From the NCBI GenBank assembly GCA_964538515.1, contig CAZIEW010000082.1, positions 1 through 23,453 of the forward strand: a DNA stretch of 23,453 nucleotides, read 5' to 3'. The stretch is from CALBZH01 sp964538515. GTDB taxonomy: Bacteria; Desulfobacterota; Syntrophobacteria; Syntrophobacterales; Syntrophobacteraceae. The notes beneath the pieces are model-generated. The model had not been told where the DNA came from. It made no database searches and was given only the letters and a program-made list of their open reading frames with translations. Both the position numbers and the translations under genes were made by a program. Of the stretch, positions 14,778 to 23,279 are shown piece by piece (the first letter of the stretch is position 1; each line of letters opens with the position of its first letter).

Positions 14778-15776
14778 ATGAAGGCCTATCTGGTCAAGAG
14801 GCTTCTGCAGCTTATCCCAACTCTTCTGGGAATTTCGCTTCTTACGTTCTTGATCATCCAGCTCGCACCAGGCAACCCAGCCGTACTCAAACTGAAGATG
14901 GCGGGACAGGGGCAAGTCACCGAGACGGCGCTTTCAAAGCAAATTGTGGAAGAGACCAAGAAGCTATACGGTTTGGACAAGCCCATTCCCGTCCAGTACC
15001 TCCTTTGGGTGAAGCGGGTAGTCACTCTCGACTTCGGCGACTCCTTTAAAGATCACCGCAGAGTCATGGATAAGATTGCCGAACGGCTTCCCGTAACCAT
15101 TCAATTAAATGTGATTTCCATCTTTCTCGTTTACCTGATCGCGATTCCGTTCGGCGTCTATTCCGCCACGAGGCCGAATACTCTCCCCGATCGCACGCTC
15201 ACGCTGTTCTTTTTCTTCCTCTATTCACTACCGAGCTTTTGGGTGGCGGTGCTCCTCATGATGTTCTTGGGCGGCGGTGATTTCTGGGACGTCTTTCCGG
15301 TTTACGGGATCTCGTCGATCAGCGCTGAAAACTGGCCCTTCTGGCAGTGGCTGGCGGACCGCATTTGGCACTTGATCCTACCCGTCGTCTGCATGACCTA
15401 CGGAGGACTCGCCTATCTCTCCCGGCTGACCCGAGCCGGCATGCTGGAAGTCATTCGAGAAGACTACGTCCGCACGGCTCGAGCCAAGGGGCTCAGTGAG
15501 CGGGTGGTGATCTTCAAGCACGCCTTCCGCAATGCGCTGCTTCCCATTGTGACGTTGCTGGCGTTTCTGCTCCCGTCCATGTTTGGGGGCAGCGTCATTA
15601 TCGAATCCATTTTCTCTATCCCTGGAATGGGCCAGCTGGGATTCGAAGCGGTACTCAGTCGTGACTATCCTGTCATCATGGCGATCACCAGCATCTCGGC
15701 GCTTCTGACGTTGGTTGGATTGCTCATTGGTGATGTTCTCTACGCTGTTTTAGATCCCCGCATCAAGCTGGAATAA
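14778..15776 (+). CDS. Peptide/nickel-type ABC transporter permease (OppB/DppB family)
   Basis: This 332-residue inner-membrane permease has about six membrane segments. The N-terminus MKAYLVKRLLQLIPTLLGIS and LAPGNPA are hallmarks of OppB/DppB proteins. The cytoplasmic EAA loop that contacts the ATPase is DYVRTARAKGLSERVVIFKHAFRNAL, split here at residues about 232-258. The C-terminal GDVLYAVLDPRIKL is also typical. It pairs with the OppC-like gene five bases downstream. No substrate-binding protein or ATPase gene is in the window, so the substrate (peptide, nickel or other) cannot be stated. The ribosome site is weak; AAAGGA lies about 15 bases upstream. Confidence 0.9.
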   Translation: MKAYLVKRLLQLIPTLLGISLLTFLIIQLAPGNPAVLKLKMAGQGQVTETALSKQIVEETKKLYGLDKPIPVQYLLWVKRVVTLDFGDSFKDHRRVMDKIAERLPVTIQLNVISIFLVYLIAIPFGVYSATRPNTLPDRTLTLFFFFLYSLPSFWVAVLLMMFLGGGDFWDVFPVYGISSISAENWPFWQWLADRIWHLILPVVCMTYGGLAYLSRLTRAGMLEVIREDYVRTARAKGLSERVVIFKHAFRNALLPIVTLLAFLLPSMFGGSVIIESIFSIPGMGQLGFEAVLSRDYPVIMAITSISALLTLVGLLIGDVLYAVLDPRIKLE

Positions 15777-15781
15777 TCACG

Positions 15782-16834
15782 ATGATGCCCTCATCCCGGA
15801 AAGGCCGTTCGTCGCCCTCAGCGAGCCCTAGAACGTATTGGGGAATGGTTCGCCACCACTTCCAAAAAAAGCGCCTTGCCGTCACGGGTCTTTATGTAAC
15901 GCTTTTCCTGTTTTGCGTCGCCATCTTCGCGCCCTTGCTCGCTAACGACCGACCGATCCTTGCCCGTGCGGAAGGACAGTGGCTTTTCCCGATCTTCTCG
16001 ACCGTGGAAGGCTTGGGAACTGATTCGTGGCGCGACTTGAGAAAAGAGCATGGATTCCTCGTGCAGACGGACCTGCCCGGAGGAGGCTTTGCCCTCTGGC
16101 CTCCAGTACCCTACTCTCCCACCGAATATGACCTGTTTGAGAATCTGGCCGCTCCGAGCGGCAGGCACTGGCTCGGAACCGACGACAGCGGCCGTGACGT
16201 GCTGAGCCGCATGATCTATGGGGCGCGCATTTCCCTTTCGATCGGGTTCGTTGCAGAAGGAATCGCAGTGCTCATCGGAATTGTGCTGGGCGCGCTCGCG
16301 GGCTACTTCGGACGCTGGGTGGATCATTTGGTCAGCCGTACGATCGAGATTTTCACCACCATTCCGACCTTTTTTCTCATCATTGCCATCATCGCGTTTC
16401 TGCCCCCGAGCATCTACAACATCATGGTCGTGATCGGGCTCACGGGCTGGACGGGGGTCGCTCGATTTGTCAGGGCTGAATTCCTCAAGCTGAAGCAGTT
16501 GGATTTCGTCACGGCTTCACGCGCACTGGGAGGCTCCCACACGCACATCATTGTCCGCCACTTGATTCCAAACGCCATGGCACCGGTATTGGTATCCGCC
16601 GTCTTCGGCATCGCCGGTGCCATTTTGACGGAGTCGAGCCTCAGTTTCCTGGGATTCGGCGTTCCCCCGCCCACACCGAGCTGGGGAGACATTTTATCCC
16701 AGAGCCGGGACTATATCGAGTTCGCTTGGTGGCTGACCGTTTTTCCGGGTTTGGCCATCTTTGTGAGCATCACGGCCTACAACGTCGTGGGAGAAGGCCT
16801 CCGTGATGCCATGGACCCTAAACTATTCAAATAA
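15782..16834 (+). CDS. Peptide/nickel-type ABC transporter permease (OppC/DppC family)
   Basis: This 350-residue partner permease has an OppC_N first membrane segment (about 33-53), then an extended periplasmic stretch of about 90 residues before the family motif HWLGTDDSGRDVLSRMIYGAR. The long insertion resembles YejE-type members more than classic DppC, but this is impressionistic. The EAA loop reads DFVTASRALGGSHTHIIVRHLIPNA in two parts, and the end is VVGEGLRDAMDPKL. The ATG lies five bases after the OppB stop; a second ATG follows at once. The gene ends nine bases before xseA, so transporter and exonuclease genes are likely cotranscribed, an odd pairing. The transporter's ATPase and binding protein must be encoded elsewhere. 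Confidence 0.9.
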   Translation: MMPSSRKGRSSPSASPRTYWGMVRHHFQKKRLAVTGLYVTLFLFCVAIFAPLLANDRPILARAEGQWLFPIFSTVEGLGTDSWRDLRKEHGFLVQTDLPGGGFALWPPVPYSPTEYDLFENLAAPSGRHWLGTDDSGRDVLSRMIYGARISLSIGFVAEGIAVLIGIVLGALAGYFGRWVDHLVSRTIEIFTTIPTFFLIIAIIAFLPPSIYNIMVVIGLTGWTGVARFVRAEFLKLKQLDFVTASRALGGSHTHIIVRHLIPNAMAPVLVSAVFGIAGAILTESSLSFLGFGVPPPTPSWGDILSQSRDYIEFAWWLTVFPGLAIFVSITAYNVVGEGLRDAMDPKLFK

Positions 16835-16843
16835 CAGGCCGAT

Positions 16844-18280
16844 ATGCCGACATCGCTACTCCATCCGTTTCCTGAGGACGCTCCGGCTGTGCTCAGTGTT
16901 TCCGAGCTGAATGTGCGCATCCGCTCCGTTCTGGAATTGAGCTTTCGCCAGGTCTGGGTGAGAGGCGAGATCTCCAACCTGAAGATTCCCGCATCGGGAC
17001 ACATGTATTTCACGCTGAAGGATGAGCAGAGCCAGATTCGAGCCGTCTTTTTCAAGACGCATCATCGCTCGCTGCGGTTTCAGCCCGAATCGGGACTTGC
17101 CGTGCTCTGCCAGGGCCGGGTGAGTGTTTACGAGCCCCGGGGTGAGTATCAGATCATCGTCGAGACCATGGAGCCGCAGGGATTAGGGGCCCTGCAGCTT
17201 GCATTCGAACAGTTGAAAAAGAAGCTGGACGCGGAAGGGCTTTTCGATATCGCGAAGAAGAAGCCACTTCCCCTTTGCTCTCAACGCATCGCGATCGTCA
17301 CATCCCGGACCGGAGCGGCAATCCGCGATATTTTGAAAGTACTGGGCCGGAGCACGATCCCCCTCGACATCACGCTGCTCCCCGTACGGGTCCAGGGAAT
17401 GGAGGCCGGTGGAGAGATCACGGCGGCCATCGACACCGTGGCTGACTTGACGGCACTCTATCGGTGGGATGTCCTTATCGTTGGACGGGGAGGAGGCAGC
17501 GTCGAGGATCTTTGGCCCTTTAACGAGGAGGCTGTGGCGCGCGCCCTGGCACGATGCCCGGTCCCCACGATTTCCGCCGTGGGGCATGAGATCGATTTTA
17601 CCATATCCGATTTGGCCGCTGATGTTCGTGCCCCAACGCCAACGGCTGCTGCCGAGCTGCTCGTGTCACGAGCGCAGGAGTTTCAGCGGGCCCTTCACCA
17701 ATGGCGTGACCGGCTCGTCCAATCGGTATCCAGCACGATCGAGCGTAACTCCCAGCGTGTGAGACTGCTGGAAAAGGGGGTTGTCGACCCGCGGCGTCGC
17801 ATCGAGGACCTTCGAATGGCTTTGGACGACCGGCTCGATCGGATCCAGTTGGCCTGGTCTCGTCGCATGCTGGACCTCCATCTTCTCCAGAGGCACCTTG
17901 CCGAACGGCTGGCATCCTTGCATCCCGGACGAACAATCCAGCAGCACAGGATTCTTTTGAGCAAGGAGCTCAGCGCCCTCACCCTTCACTATCGGCAGGC
18001 TGTTGGCTCACAACGCGCGGCACTGCAGGAAGCGCTTTCGAGACTTGAAACGCTCAATCCCCTCGCAGTATTGTCACGTGGGTATTCCATTAGTTACCGC
18101 ATGCCCGGACGCCGGATCATCCGCCGGTCCAGCGAGGTGAGAGAAGGGGATGCTGTAAGCATCCGTCTCTGGCAAGGCATTCTGGATTGTAGAGTGGAGC
18201 GAATCGAAGACCTGCCCCCCTCAGACGAAACGACCTCTCACGAATCACCGAAGGACAGATATGGCAAAGAAGAAAGGTGA
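16844..18280 (+). CDS. xseA: Exodeoxyribonuclease VII large subunit
   Basis: This 478-residue catalytic subunit of ExoVII degrades single-stranded DNA from both ends into oligonucleotides and takes part in repair. The N-terminal OB-fold (about 17-115) includes SVSELNVRIRSVLE, VRGEISNLK and HMYFTLKDEQSQIRAVFF. The catalytic core contains IAIVTSRTGAAIRDI, VGRGGGSVEDLWPFN, SAVGHEIDFT and DVRAPTPTAAAE, all strongly conserved. A long charged, coiled-coil-like region follows, then LNPLAVLSRGYSI near the end. The ATG follows the permease stop by nine bases. The 3' end overlaps xseB by 20 bases, which would couple synthesis of the two subunits. Confidence 0.95.
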   Translation: MPTSLLHPFPEDAPAVLSVSELNVRIRSVLELSFRQVWVRGEISNLKIPASGHMYFTLKDEQSQIRAVFFKTHHRSLRFQPESGLAVLCQGRVSVYEPRGEYQIIVETMEPQGLGALQLAFEQLKKKLDAEGLFDIAKKKPLPLCSQRIAIVTSRTGAAIRDILKVLGRSTIPLDITLLPVRVQGMEAGGEITAAIDTVADLTALYRWDVLIVGRGGGSVEDLWPFNEEAVARALARCPVPTISAVGHEIDFTISDLAADVRAPTPTAAAELLVSRAQEFQRALHQWRDRLVQSVSSTIERNSQRVRLLEKGVVDPRRRIEDLRMALDDRLDRIQLAWSRRMLDLHLLQRHLAERLASLHPGRTIQQHRILLSKELSALTLHYRQAVGSQRAALQEALSRLETLNPLAVLSRGYSISYRMPGRRIIRRSSEVREGDAVSIRLWQGILDCRVERIEDLPPSDETTSHESPKDRYGKEER

Positions 18281-18524
18281 GCCGTTCGAAGACTCACTCA
18301 AACGCCTCCAGGCTATTGTGGAGAAGATGGAACGGGGCGACCTCCCGCTGGAAGAGGCGGTTGAGGCTTATACCGAGGGAATCCGCCTGGTGCAGGCCTG
18401 CCATCAGAAGCTCGAGGAGGCCGAAAATCGCGTGCAGGTTCTCCTCAAGGATCAACAAGGAGCGTGGAGCGCGACACCGCTGGAGAGCGCTTCCTCGGCC
18501 GAGTCGGAGAGCACGCCGGAATAG
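18261..18524 (+). CDS. xseB: Exodeoxyribonuclease VII small subunit
   Basis: This 87-residue helical small subunit binds along the XseA coiled coil. The family pattern is clear: FEDSLKRLQAIVEKMERGDL, then LEEAVEAYTEGIRLVQACH and LEEAENRVQVLL. The last 20 residues are a Ser/Glu/Ala-rich tail that is not conserved. AAGGA lies before the ATG, inside the end of xseA. About 176 non-coding bases follow before ispA, which may hold a promoter, although I found no convincing one. Confidence 0.94.
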   Translation: MAKKKGEPFEDSLKRLQAIVEKMERGDLPLEEAVEAYTEGIRLVQACHQKLEEAENRVQVLLKDQQGAWSATPLESASSAESESTPE

Positions 18525-18640
18525 GGGCTTTTTCCCGTCCGTTGCGATTTCTGTTGATTTTCCGTAGCGCATGAGCGAGATATGCTGGCTTCTTATTGAA
18601 AATGGCCCAAAGTCGCAATGTGGGATCAAATCAGTGGAAA

Positions 18641-18656
18641 CACTCTTCCAAGAGTG
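18641..18656. repeat. Short palindrome upstream of ispA
   Basis: CACTCTT-CC-AAGAGTG is a perfect 7-base inverted repeat with a two-base centre, 44 bases before the ispA start. It is too tight for a hairpin terminator but has the size of a dimeric regulator site. A TAGACT follows within three bases. It may be chance. Confidence 0.3.
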
Positions 18657-18700
18657 CTAGACTCACGCCTACTTGCGGTAGATTGACTGGATGAAATGCG

Positions 18701-19600
18701 ATGGCACAATTCAACCTGAAGCAATACCTGGGTGAACGCAAACAACTGGTAGAAGCCGCTCTCGAACGCGAATTCCCCCAACCGTCCGGACTCCAGAAAA
18801 CCGTCATTGAAGCCGCACGCTACAGCCTTTTTGCCGGAGGCAAGAGGCTCCGCCCTATATTGTGTCTGGCTGCCGCGGAAGTGTGCGGCTCAAGTCCAGA
18901 GACCGTGATGCCCATGGCGTGTGCCTTGGAGATGATTCATACTTACTCGCTCATTCATGATGACCTGCCCGCCATGGACAACGATGACTACCGGCGCGGA
19001 ATGCTGACGAGCCATAAGGTCTTCGGGGAGGCGATGGCGATCTTGGCGGGCGATGCCCTGCTTACCGAGGCTTTCGGCTTTGCAGCCAGGATGATGGACG
19101 GGAGCAATGTCTCTGCCGCTGCTGTTCTGAAGGCCATTCGCGTGCTGGTGAGGGCCTCCGGGTATAGGGGCATGATCGGCGGCCAGGTGATCGATTTGGA
19201 ATCGGAATCCCGCGACGTAGACATGGCAACGGTCGAGTACATGCACATTCACAAGACTGGAGCCTTGATCGCCGGTTCTCTGGAAGTTGGCGCCCTGCTG
19301 GGGGGCGGATCGGAAGAAGACATAGCTTCACTCAAGCGATACGGCCATCATCTCGGCCTTGCCTTCCAAATCACGGACGATCTCCTTGATGTGGAAGGAG
19401 ACGCTGCAGTCATGGGGAAAAAGCCCGGGTCGGATGCAGCAAAGAACAAGAAGACGTATCCGGCGCTGATTGGCATTTCGAGGTCCAAGGAGGCAGCACG
19501 CGAGCATGTGGACCAGACTTTGCAAACCCTGCAGCGATTCGATGAGAAGGCCGAGCCGCTCAGGGCAATTGCTCGGTATCTGCTGGTCAGGAAAGCCTGA
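18701..19600 (+). CDS. ispA: (2E,6E)-farnesyl diphosphate synthase, short-chain prenyltransferase
   Basis: This 299-residue all-helical trans-prenyltransferase condenses IPP with DMAPP and GPP to make FPP, a precursor of undecaprenyl carriers and quinones. The first aspartate-rich motif is IHDDLPAMDNDDYRRG (about 85-100) and the second is ITDDLLDVEGD (about 226-236). FAGGKRLRP is the IPP-binding region and GGQVIDLESE the helix F region. Length and C-terminus fit bacterial IspA. The ATG lacks a strong Shine-Dalgarno. It sits 60 bases before dxs, so isoprenoid precursor supply and elongation are clustered. Geranyl or geranylgeranyl chain length cannot be excluded from sequence reading alone. 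Confidence 0.93.
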   Translation: MAQFNLKQYLGERKQLVEAALEREFPQPSGLQKTVIEAARYSLFAGGKRLRPILCLAAAEVCGSSPETVMPMACALEMIHTYSLIHDDLPAMDNDDYRRGMLTSHKVFGEAMAILAGDALLTEAFGFAARMMDGSNVSAAAVLKAIRVLVRASGYRGMIGGQVIDLESESRDVDMATVEYMHIHKTGALIAGSLEVGALLGGGSEEDIASLKRYGHHLGLAFQITDDLLDVEGDAAVMGKKPGSDAAKNKKTYPALIGISRSKEAAREHVDQTLQTLQRFDEKAEPLRAIARYLLVRKA

Positions 19601-19660
19601 CGGGTGCGCGTGTCGACCATGGCCAAACCAACATTTGCATGACTCAGGAGAGATGGAACG

Positions 19661-21610
19661 TTGACTGACAACAAAGATCGCAAGACCCTGCTTTCACAAA
19701 TAGACAGCCCCGCTCAGCTGAAACAGTTTACGCTGGCCCAGCTCCAACAGCTCGCCCAGGAAATCAGAGATTACATCATCTGCACCGTCGCCCAAACGGG
19801 TGGACATCTGGCACCCAATCTTGGAGTCGTCGAGCTGACGATTGCGCTGCACTTTGTCTTCGACGCTCCCCTCGATCGCATCATTTGGGATGTGGGCCAC
19901 CAGGCTTACGCGCACAAGCTGCTCACAGGACGCCGGTCTCAATTTCAATCCTTGAGGCAGTTCGGAGGGATCAGCGGTTTCCCGAAACGTTCCGAAAGCA
20001 AGTACGACGCGTATGGAACGGGCCATTCCAGCACGTCCATCTCCGCCGCCCTTGGCATGACGGTCGCCCAGTCCCTCAAAGGCTCCGAGCACCGTGCCAT
20101 TGCGGTGATCGGCGACGGGAGCATGACGGGCGGCCTTGCCTTCGAAGCCCTCAACCATGCCGGAGACCTCGACAAGAATCTCATTGTCGTCCTCAACGAC
20201 AACGAAATGTCGATCTCCCCCAACGTGGGCGCACTGTCGTCGTTCCTGAGCCGGAAGCTTTCCAACAAGACCTTGATGTCTCTGAGGCGAGAGGTTGAAG
20301 CTGTCCTGAAATCCATCCCGAGCGTGGGACCGAATATCGTACAGCTTCTCAAGCGGAGTGAGGACTCGCTGATGAGCTTCTTCACGCCGGGCATGCTCTT
20401 CCAGGCCCTGAAGTTCCATTACATAGGGCCGATCAAAGGGCATCGCATCGATCGCCTGGTCGAGACCTTCGAAACGGCGCGACACCTGGAAGGCCCGGTT
20501 CTAATCCATGTCATGACTCAAAAAGGACGCGGCTATCACCCGGCCGAGTGCGACCCGACGAGCTTCCACGGCGTGGGATCCTTCGATATCGAGACGGGAA
20601 AGAGCTGCAGTCTGAGCAACGGCAAACCCTGCTCGCCGTCCTACACCGAGATTTTTGGGCGAACCATCGTCGAGCTGGCCGAGGCCAATCCCAAGATCAT
20701 CGGCATCACTGCCGCCATGCCCCAGGGAACGGGACTCGAAGCGTTCGCCAATCGATTCCCCGACCGTTTCTTCGACGTGGGAATCGCCGAGCAGCACGCG
20801 GTCACCTTCGCCGCGGGCCTCGCCGCCGAAGGGCTGCGCCCCGTCGTCGCGGTGTACTCGACGTTCCTGCAGCGCGCCTATGACCAGATCATTCACGACG
20901 TCTGCCTTCAGGATCTTCCGGTGGTCTTTGCCATGGACCGCGGCGGACTGGTCGGTGAAGACGGTCCCACCCATCACGGGGCTTTCGATCTGTCCTTTCT
21001 ACGGGTCATCCCCAATATGGTCCTGATGGCCCCAAAGGATGAAAATGAGCTGCGGCACATGCTCAAGACGGCCACCGAGCACCCCGGCCCTATCGCCATC
21101 CGGTACCCACGCGGCAACGGGGTTGGCATGCCGTTGGACGCTTCGATGGAGTCGATCCCCATCGGAAAGGGCGAAATCCTCCGCGAAGGAAGCGACGTGC
21201 TGCTCATCGCCATCGGACAGACGGTCCAGACGGCTCTCGAAGCTGCTGCAAAGCTTGAACAGCAGTCCATCCAGGTCACCGTCCTGAATGCGCGGTTCGT
21301 GAAACCTCTGGACCAGGACCTGATCCTCAAATGGGCGCATCACACCGGGCGGGTGATCACCGTCGAGGAAAACGCCCTCCAGGGGGGCTTTGGCTCCGCG
21401 GTGCTTGAAATGTTCCAGGAAAACAGCTTCCAACCCCGGTCGTTCATTCGTTTGGGGCTGCAAGATGCCTTCATCCCACACGGCGCTCAGGGCATCCTTA
21501 GGAATCGGTGCGGCATTGACGCCGAGGGCATCGAACGAGCTGTCCAGATGATAGTGGAATCCCATGATGGCCAACTCCTCCGTGCGATTGGACAAACTGC
21601 TCGTGGATAG
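19661..21610 (+). CDS. dxs: 1-deoxy-D-xylulose-5-phosphate synthase
   Basis: This 649-residue TPP enzyme condenses pyruvate with glyceraldehyde-3-phosphate, the first step of the MEP isoprenoid pathway. Visible key sites are His49 (TGGHLAPNLG), His80 (IWDVGHQAYAHK), the TPP motif GDGSMTGG (151-158) with LNDNEMSIS, Glu377 in GIAEQHAV, and the DRAG-type segment DRGGLVGEDGPTHHG (about 426-440), in which the usual Ala is Gly. The start is TTG at 19661, with AGGAG ten bases upstream. No ATG fits better. The 3' end overlaps tlyA by 47 bases, a common arrangement in related genomes. Length is standard. Confidence 0.95.
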   Translation: MTDNKDRKTLLSQIDSPAQLKQFTLAQLQQLAQEIRDYIICTVAQTGGHLAPNLGVVELTIALHFVFDAPLDRIIWDVGHQAYAHKLLTGRRSQFQSLRQFGGISGFPKRSESKYDAYGTGHSSTSISAALGMTVAQSLKGSEHRAIAVIGDGSMTGGLAFEALNHAGDLDKNLIVVLNDNEMSISPNVGALSSFLSRKLSNKTLMSLRREVEAVLKSIPSVGPNIVQLLKRSEDSLMSFFTPGMLFQALKFHYIGPIKGHRIDRLVETFETARHLEGPVLIHVMTQKGRGYHPAECDPTSFHGVGSFDIETGKSCSLSNGKPCSPSYTEIFGRTIVELAEANPKIIGITAAMPQGTGLEAFANRFPDRFFDVGIAEQHAVTFAAGLAAEGLRPVVAVYSTFLQRAYDQIIHDVCLQDLPVVFAMDRGGLVGEDGPTHHGAFDLSFLRVIPNMVLMAPKDENELRHMLKTATEHPGPIAIRYPRGNGVGMPLDASMESIPIGKGEILREGSDVLLIAIGQTVQTALEAAAKLEQQSIQVTVLNARFVKPLDQDLILKWAHHTGRVITVEENALQGGFGSAVLEMFQENSFQPRSFIRLGLQDAFIPHGAQGILRNRCGIDAEGIERAVQMIVESHDGQLLRAIGQTARG

Positions 21611-22319
21611 GGGACTGGCGCCCAGCCGTGAGCGAGCACAAGCGCTCATCCTGGCCGCCAAAGTCCTGGTGAACGAGGCGCGGATCACGAAGGCCGGCCA
21701 GAAGGTTCTCGCTGACAGTGCCGTCCGTTTGGAAGGGGAGGACATCCCGTACGTCAGCCGCGGCGGACTGAAGCTCGAGCACGCGCTGCGGTTTTTTGGA
21801 GCGGACGTGCGCGGACTCGTCGCCATGGATGTGGGGGCATCGACGGGTGGCTTCACGGACTGCCTGCTCCAGAATGGCGCCCGGAGAGTCTACGCCGTGG
21901 ACGTGGGTTACGGCCAGTTGGCGTGGACGCTGCGGCAGGACTCGCGTGTGGTCGTCCTGGAGCGGCACAATATCCGAAGCCTTGAGGCTTATCTCGTGCC
22001 GGAGCCCATCCAGATCGCGACAATCGACGCGTCATTCATTTCCCTCAGACTAGTGCTTCCGCAGGTATGCCGCTTCCTGGCTCAAAACGCCTGGCTTATC
22101 GCTCTGATCAAACCCCAGTTCGAGGCGGGCCGCGAGCATGTCGGGAAAGGCGGCGTGGTGCGGGACCCGGCGGTGCATGAGGCGGTCTGCCAAAGTGTCT
22201 CCGATAAATGCCGAGACCTCGGACTCACTGTTCTCGGCATAACACCCTCTCCGATCCTTGGCCCCAAGGGCAATCGCGAGCTCCTTCTAGCGGCGACCTC
22301 GCCTTCGATTTCAGACTGA
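21564..22319 (+). CDS. tlyA: TlyA family rRNA 2'-O-methyltransferase
   Basis: This 251-residue protein has an N-terminal S4 RNA-binding domain (about 7-65, VRLDKLLVDRGLAPSRERAQ) and an FtsJ/RrmJ-type methyltransferase domain. The SAM motif is MDVGASTGGFTDCLL (about 88-102). The catalytic K-D-K-E set is visible in SRGGLKLEHA, ATIDASFIS, LIKPQFEAG and KGNRELLL. Characterised TlyA methylates cytidines of 16S and 23S rRNA. The older haemolysin label is misleading. The start lies inside the dxs 3' end because the S4 domain begins at once; ATG 21564 or 21567 is possible. rlmH follows after seven bases. Confidence 0.93.
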   Translation: MMANSSVRLDKLLVDRGLAPSRERAQALILAAKVLVNEARITKAGQKVLADSAVRLEGEDIPYVSRGGLKLEHALRFFGADVRGLVAMDVGASTGGFTDCLLQNGARRVYAVDVGYGQLAWTLRQDSRVVVLERHNIRSLEAYLVPEPIQIATIDASFISLRLVLPQVCRFLAQNAWLIALIKPQFEAGREHVGKGGVVRDPAVHEAVCQSVSDKCRDLGLTVLGITPSPILGPKGNRELLLAATSPSISD

Positions 22320-22326
22320 CGGGACT

Positions 22327-22800
22327 ATGCTGCACTTGCATCTGGTCTTCATCGGCAAAACGACGTTCCCGGAGCTCGACGCAGGGATCCATCGTTATCT
22401 CGAGCGGCTGCGCCATTACGTCCTGGCGGACATCCATGTTGTCCGGGCGGAGAAGCTCACGGCCAAGATCCGCGAGGATCAGGTTCTGGAGCGTGAAGCC
22501 GATCGGGTCCTTCGGCTGGTGGGTAAGCAGGCCTATATGATGGTGTGGGATCCCAAGGGCCAGGAGATGGAGTCCCCCGAATTCGCCAAGTTCTTAAAGA
22601 AGCTGATTGAAGGCGGGATTTCAGAAGTCTGGATGATTCTGGGCGGACCGATTGGCCTCTCCGACCGGCTACGGGAGCAGGCCAAATCCGTCATGTCGTT
22701 CTCGAAGATGACGTTTCCCCACGACCTTTCCCGACTCATCGTCCTCGAGCAGCTCTACCGAGCCTTCACCATACTGAGGGGGGAGCCCTACCACAAATAG
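22327..22800 (+). CDS. rlmH: 23S rRNA pseudouridine-1915 N3-methyltransferase RlmH
   Basis: This 157-residue SPOUT (knotted) methyltransferase methylates pseudouridine 1915 of 23S rRNA in helix 69 on assembled ribosomes. The SAM-binding knot is formed by MILGGPIGLSD, and the C-terminus carries KMTFPHDLSRLIVLEQLYRA and the signature ending RGEPYHK. Length is typical (about 155). The ATG lies seven bases after the tlyA stop, so the two rRNA modification genes are coupled. It is the last gene of the rightward unit and is followed by a GC-rich hairpin. Confidence 0.96.
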   Translation: MLHLHLVFIGKTTFPELDAGIHRYLERLRHYVLADIHVVRAEKLTAKIREDQVLEREADRVLRLVGKQAYMMVWDPKGQEMESPEFAKFLKKLIEGGISEVWMILGGPIGLSDRLREQAKSVMSFSKMTFPHDLSRLIVLEQLYRAFTILRGEPYHK

Positions 22801-22852
22801 CGACGCTCCCCACGGATCGGCTTGTGGAATACCCGGCTGGAAATTCTATCCT

Positions 22853-22900
22853 TGACCCGCCCCCCGGCCCCTTTGAACAAATAGGGGTCAGGGGCGGTTA
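22853..22900. terminator. GC-rich hairpin between convergent rlmH and the NifU-domain gene
   Basis: CCGCCCC at 22857-22863 pairs with GGGGCGG at 22891-22897, and inside it CCCCT pairs with AGGGG around a short A/T-rich loop (TTGAACAAAT). It lies between two convergent stop codons, the position of a bidirectional terminator. The segment AAATAGGGGTCAGGGG resembles dispersed REP-like repeats known in related genomes, so it may be a mobile or repeated hairpin reused as a terminator. Confidence 0.55.
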
Positions 22901-22944
22901 AGAAGCCGAACAGAAACAGATGAGCGCGCGACACCGGGGGCGGC

Positions 22945-23166
22945 CTACTGAACAGCGACCACTTCCGTCACCTGGGGGACGTCGGCCTTGATAATGCGCT
23001 CAATCCCGGCTTTGAGTGTCATCTGGCTCATCGGGCAGCCCCGGCAAGCTCCGGTCAAGCGCACTTTCACCGTAGTTCCTTCAACAGCCACCAGCTCAAC
23101 ACTCCCGCCATCCCGCTCCAACATCGGTCTCACTTTCGCCAATGCCTTTTCAACCTCTTCTTGCAT
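22945..23166 (-). CDS. Stand-alone NifU C-terminal domain (Nfu-type) Fe-S protein
   Basis: This 73-residue protein consists only of the NifU C-terminal/Nfu domain, which carries or transfers [4Fe-4S] clusters to client enzymes. The N-terminal helix region RPMLERDGGSVELVAVEG and the CxxC motif TGACRGCPMSQMT (Cys41, Cys44) are diagnostic. The ATG at 23166 has a perfect AGGAGG seven bases upstream. The frame extends back to 23334 through the palindromic repeat, but that part is not protein-like. It is alone on the minus strand, convergent to rlmH. In an anaerobe rich in iron-sulfur enzymes such as PorAB it is an expected maturation factor. Confidence 0.93.
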   Translation of the reverse strand: MQEEVEKALAKVRPMLERDGGSVELVAVEGTTVKVRLTGACRGCPMSQMTLKAGIERIIKADVPQVTEVVAVQ

Positions 23167-23197
23167 CCTATTTCCTCCTGTCATTGAGTTTCCGCCT

Positions 23198-23226
23198 TCT
23201 ATACCCGCTCGGCTTGCCAAAAGCAA
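23198..23226 (-). promoter_or_regulatory. Candidate promoter of the NifU-domain gene
   Basis: On the minus strand TTGCTT (23221-23226), a 17-base spacer and TATAGA (23198-23203) lie about 32 bases before the start codon. The hexamers match consensus only partly, but spacing and position are right. Confidence 0.4.
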
Positions 23227-23279
23227 TGAAAAGGGCTCGCCCGGGTCTCCGGCGGAAGCGGGCGGAGCACGCGCTCGGC

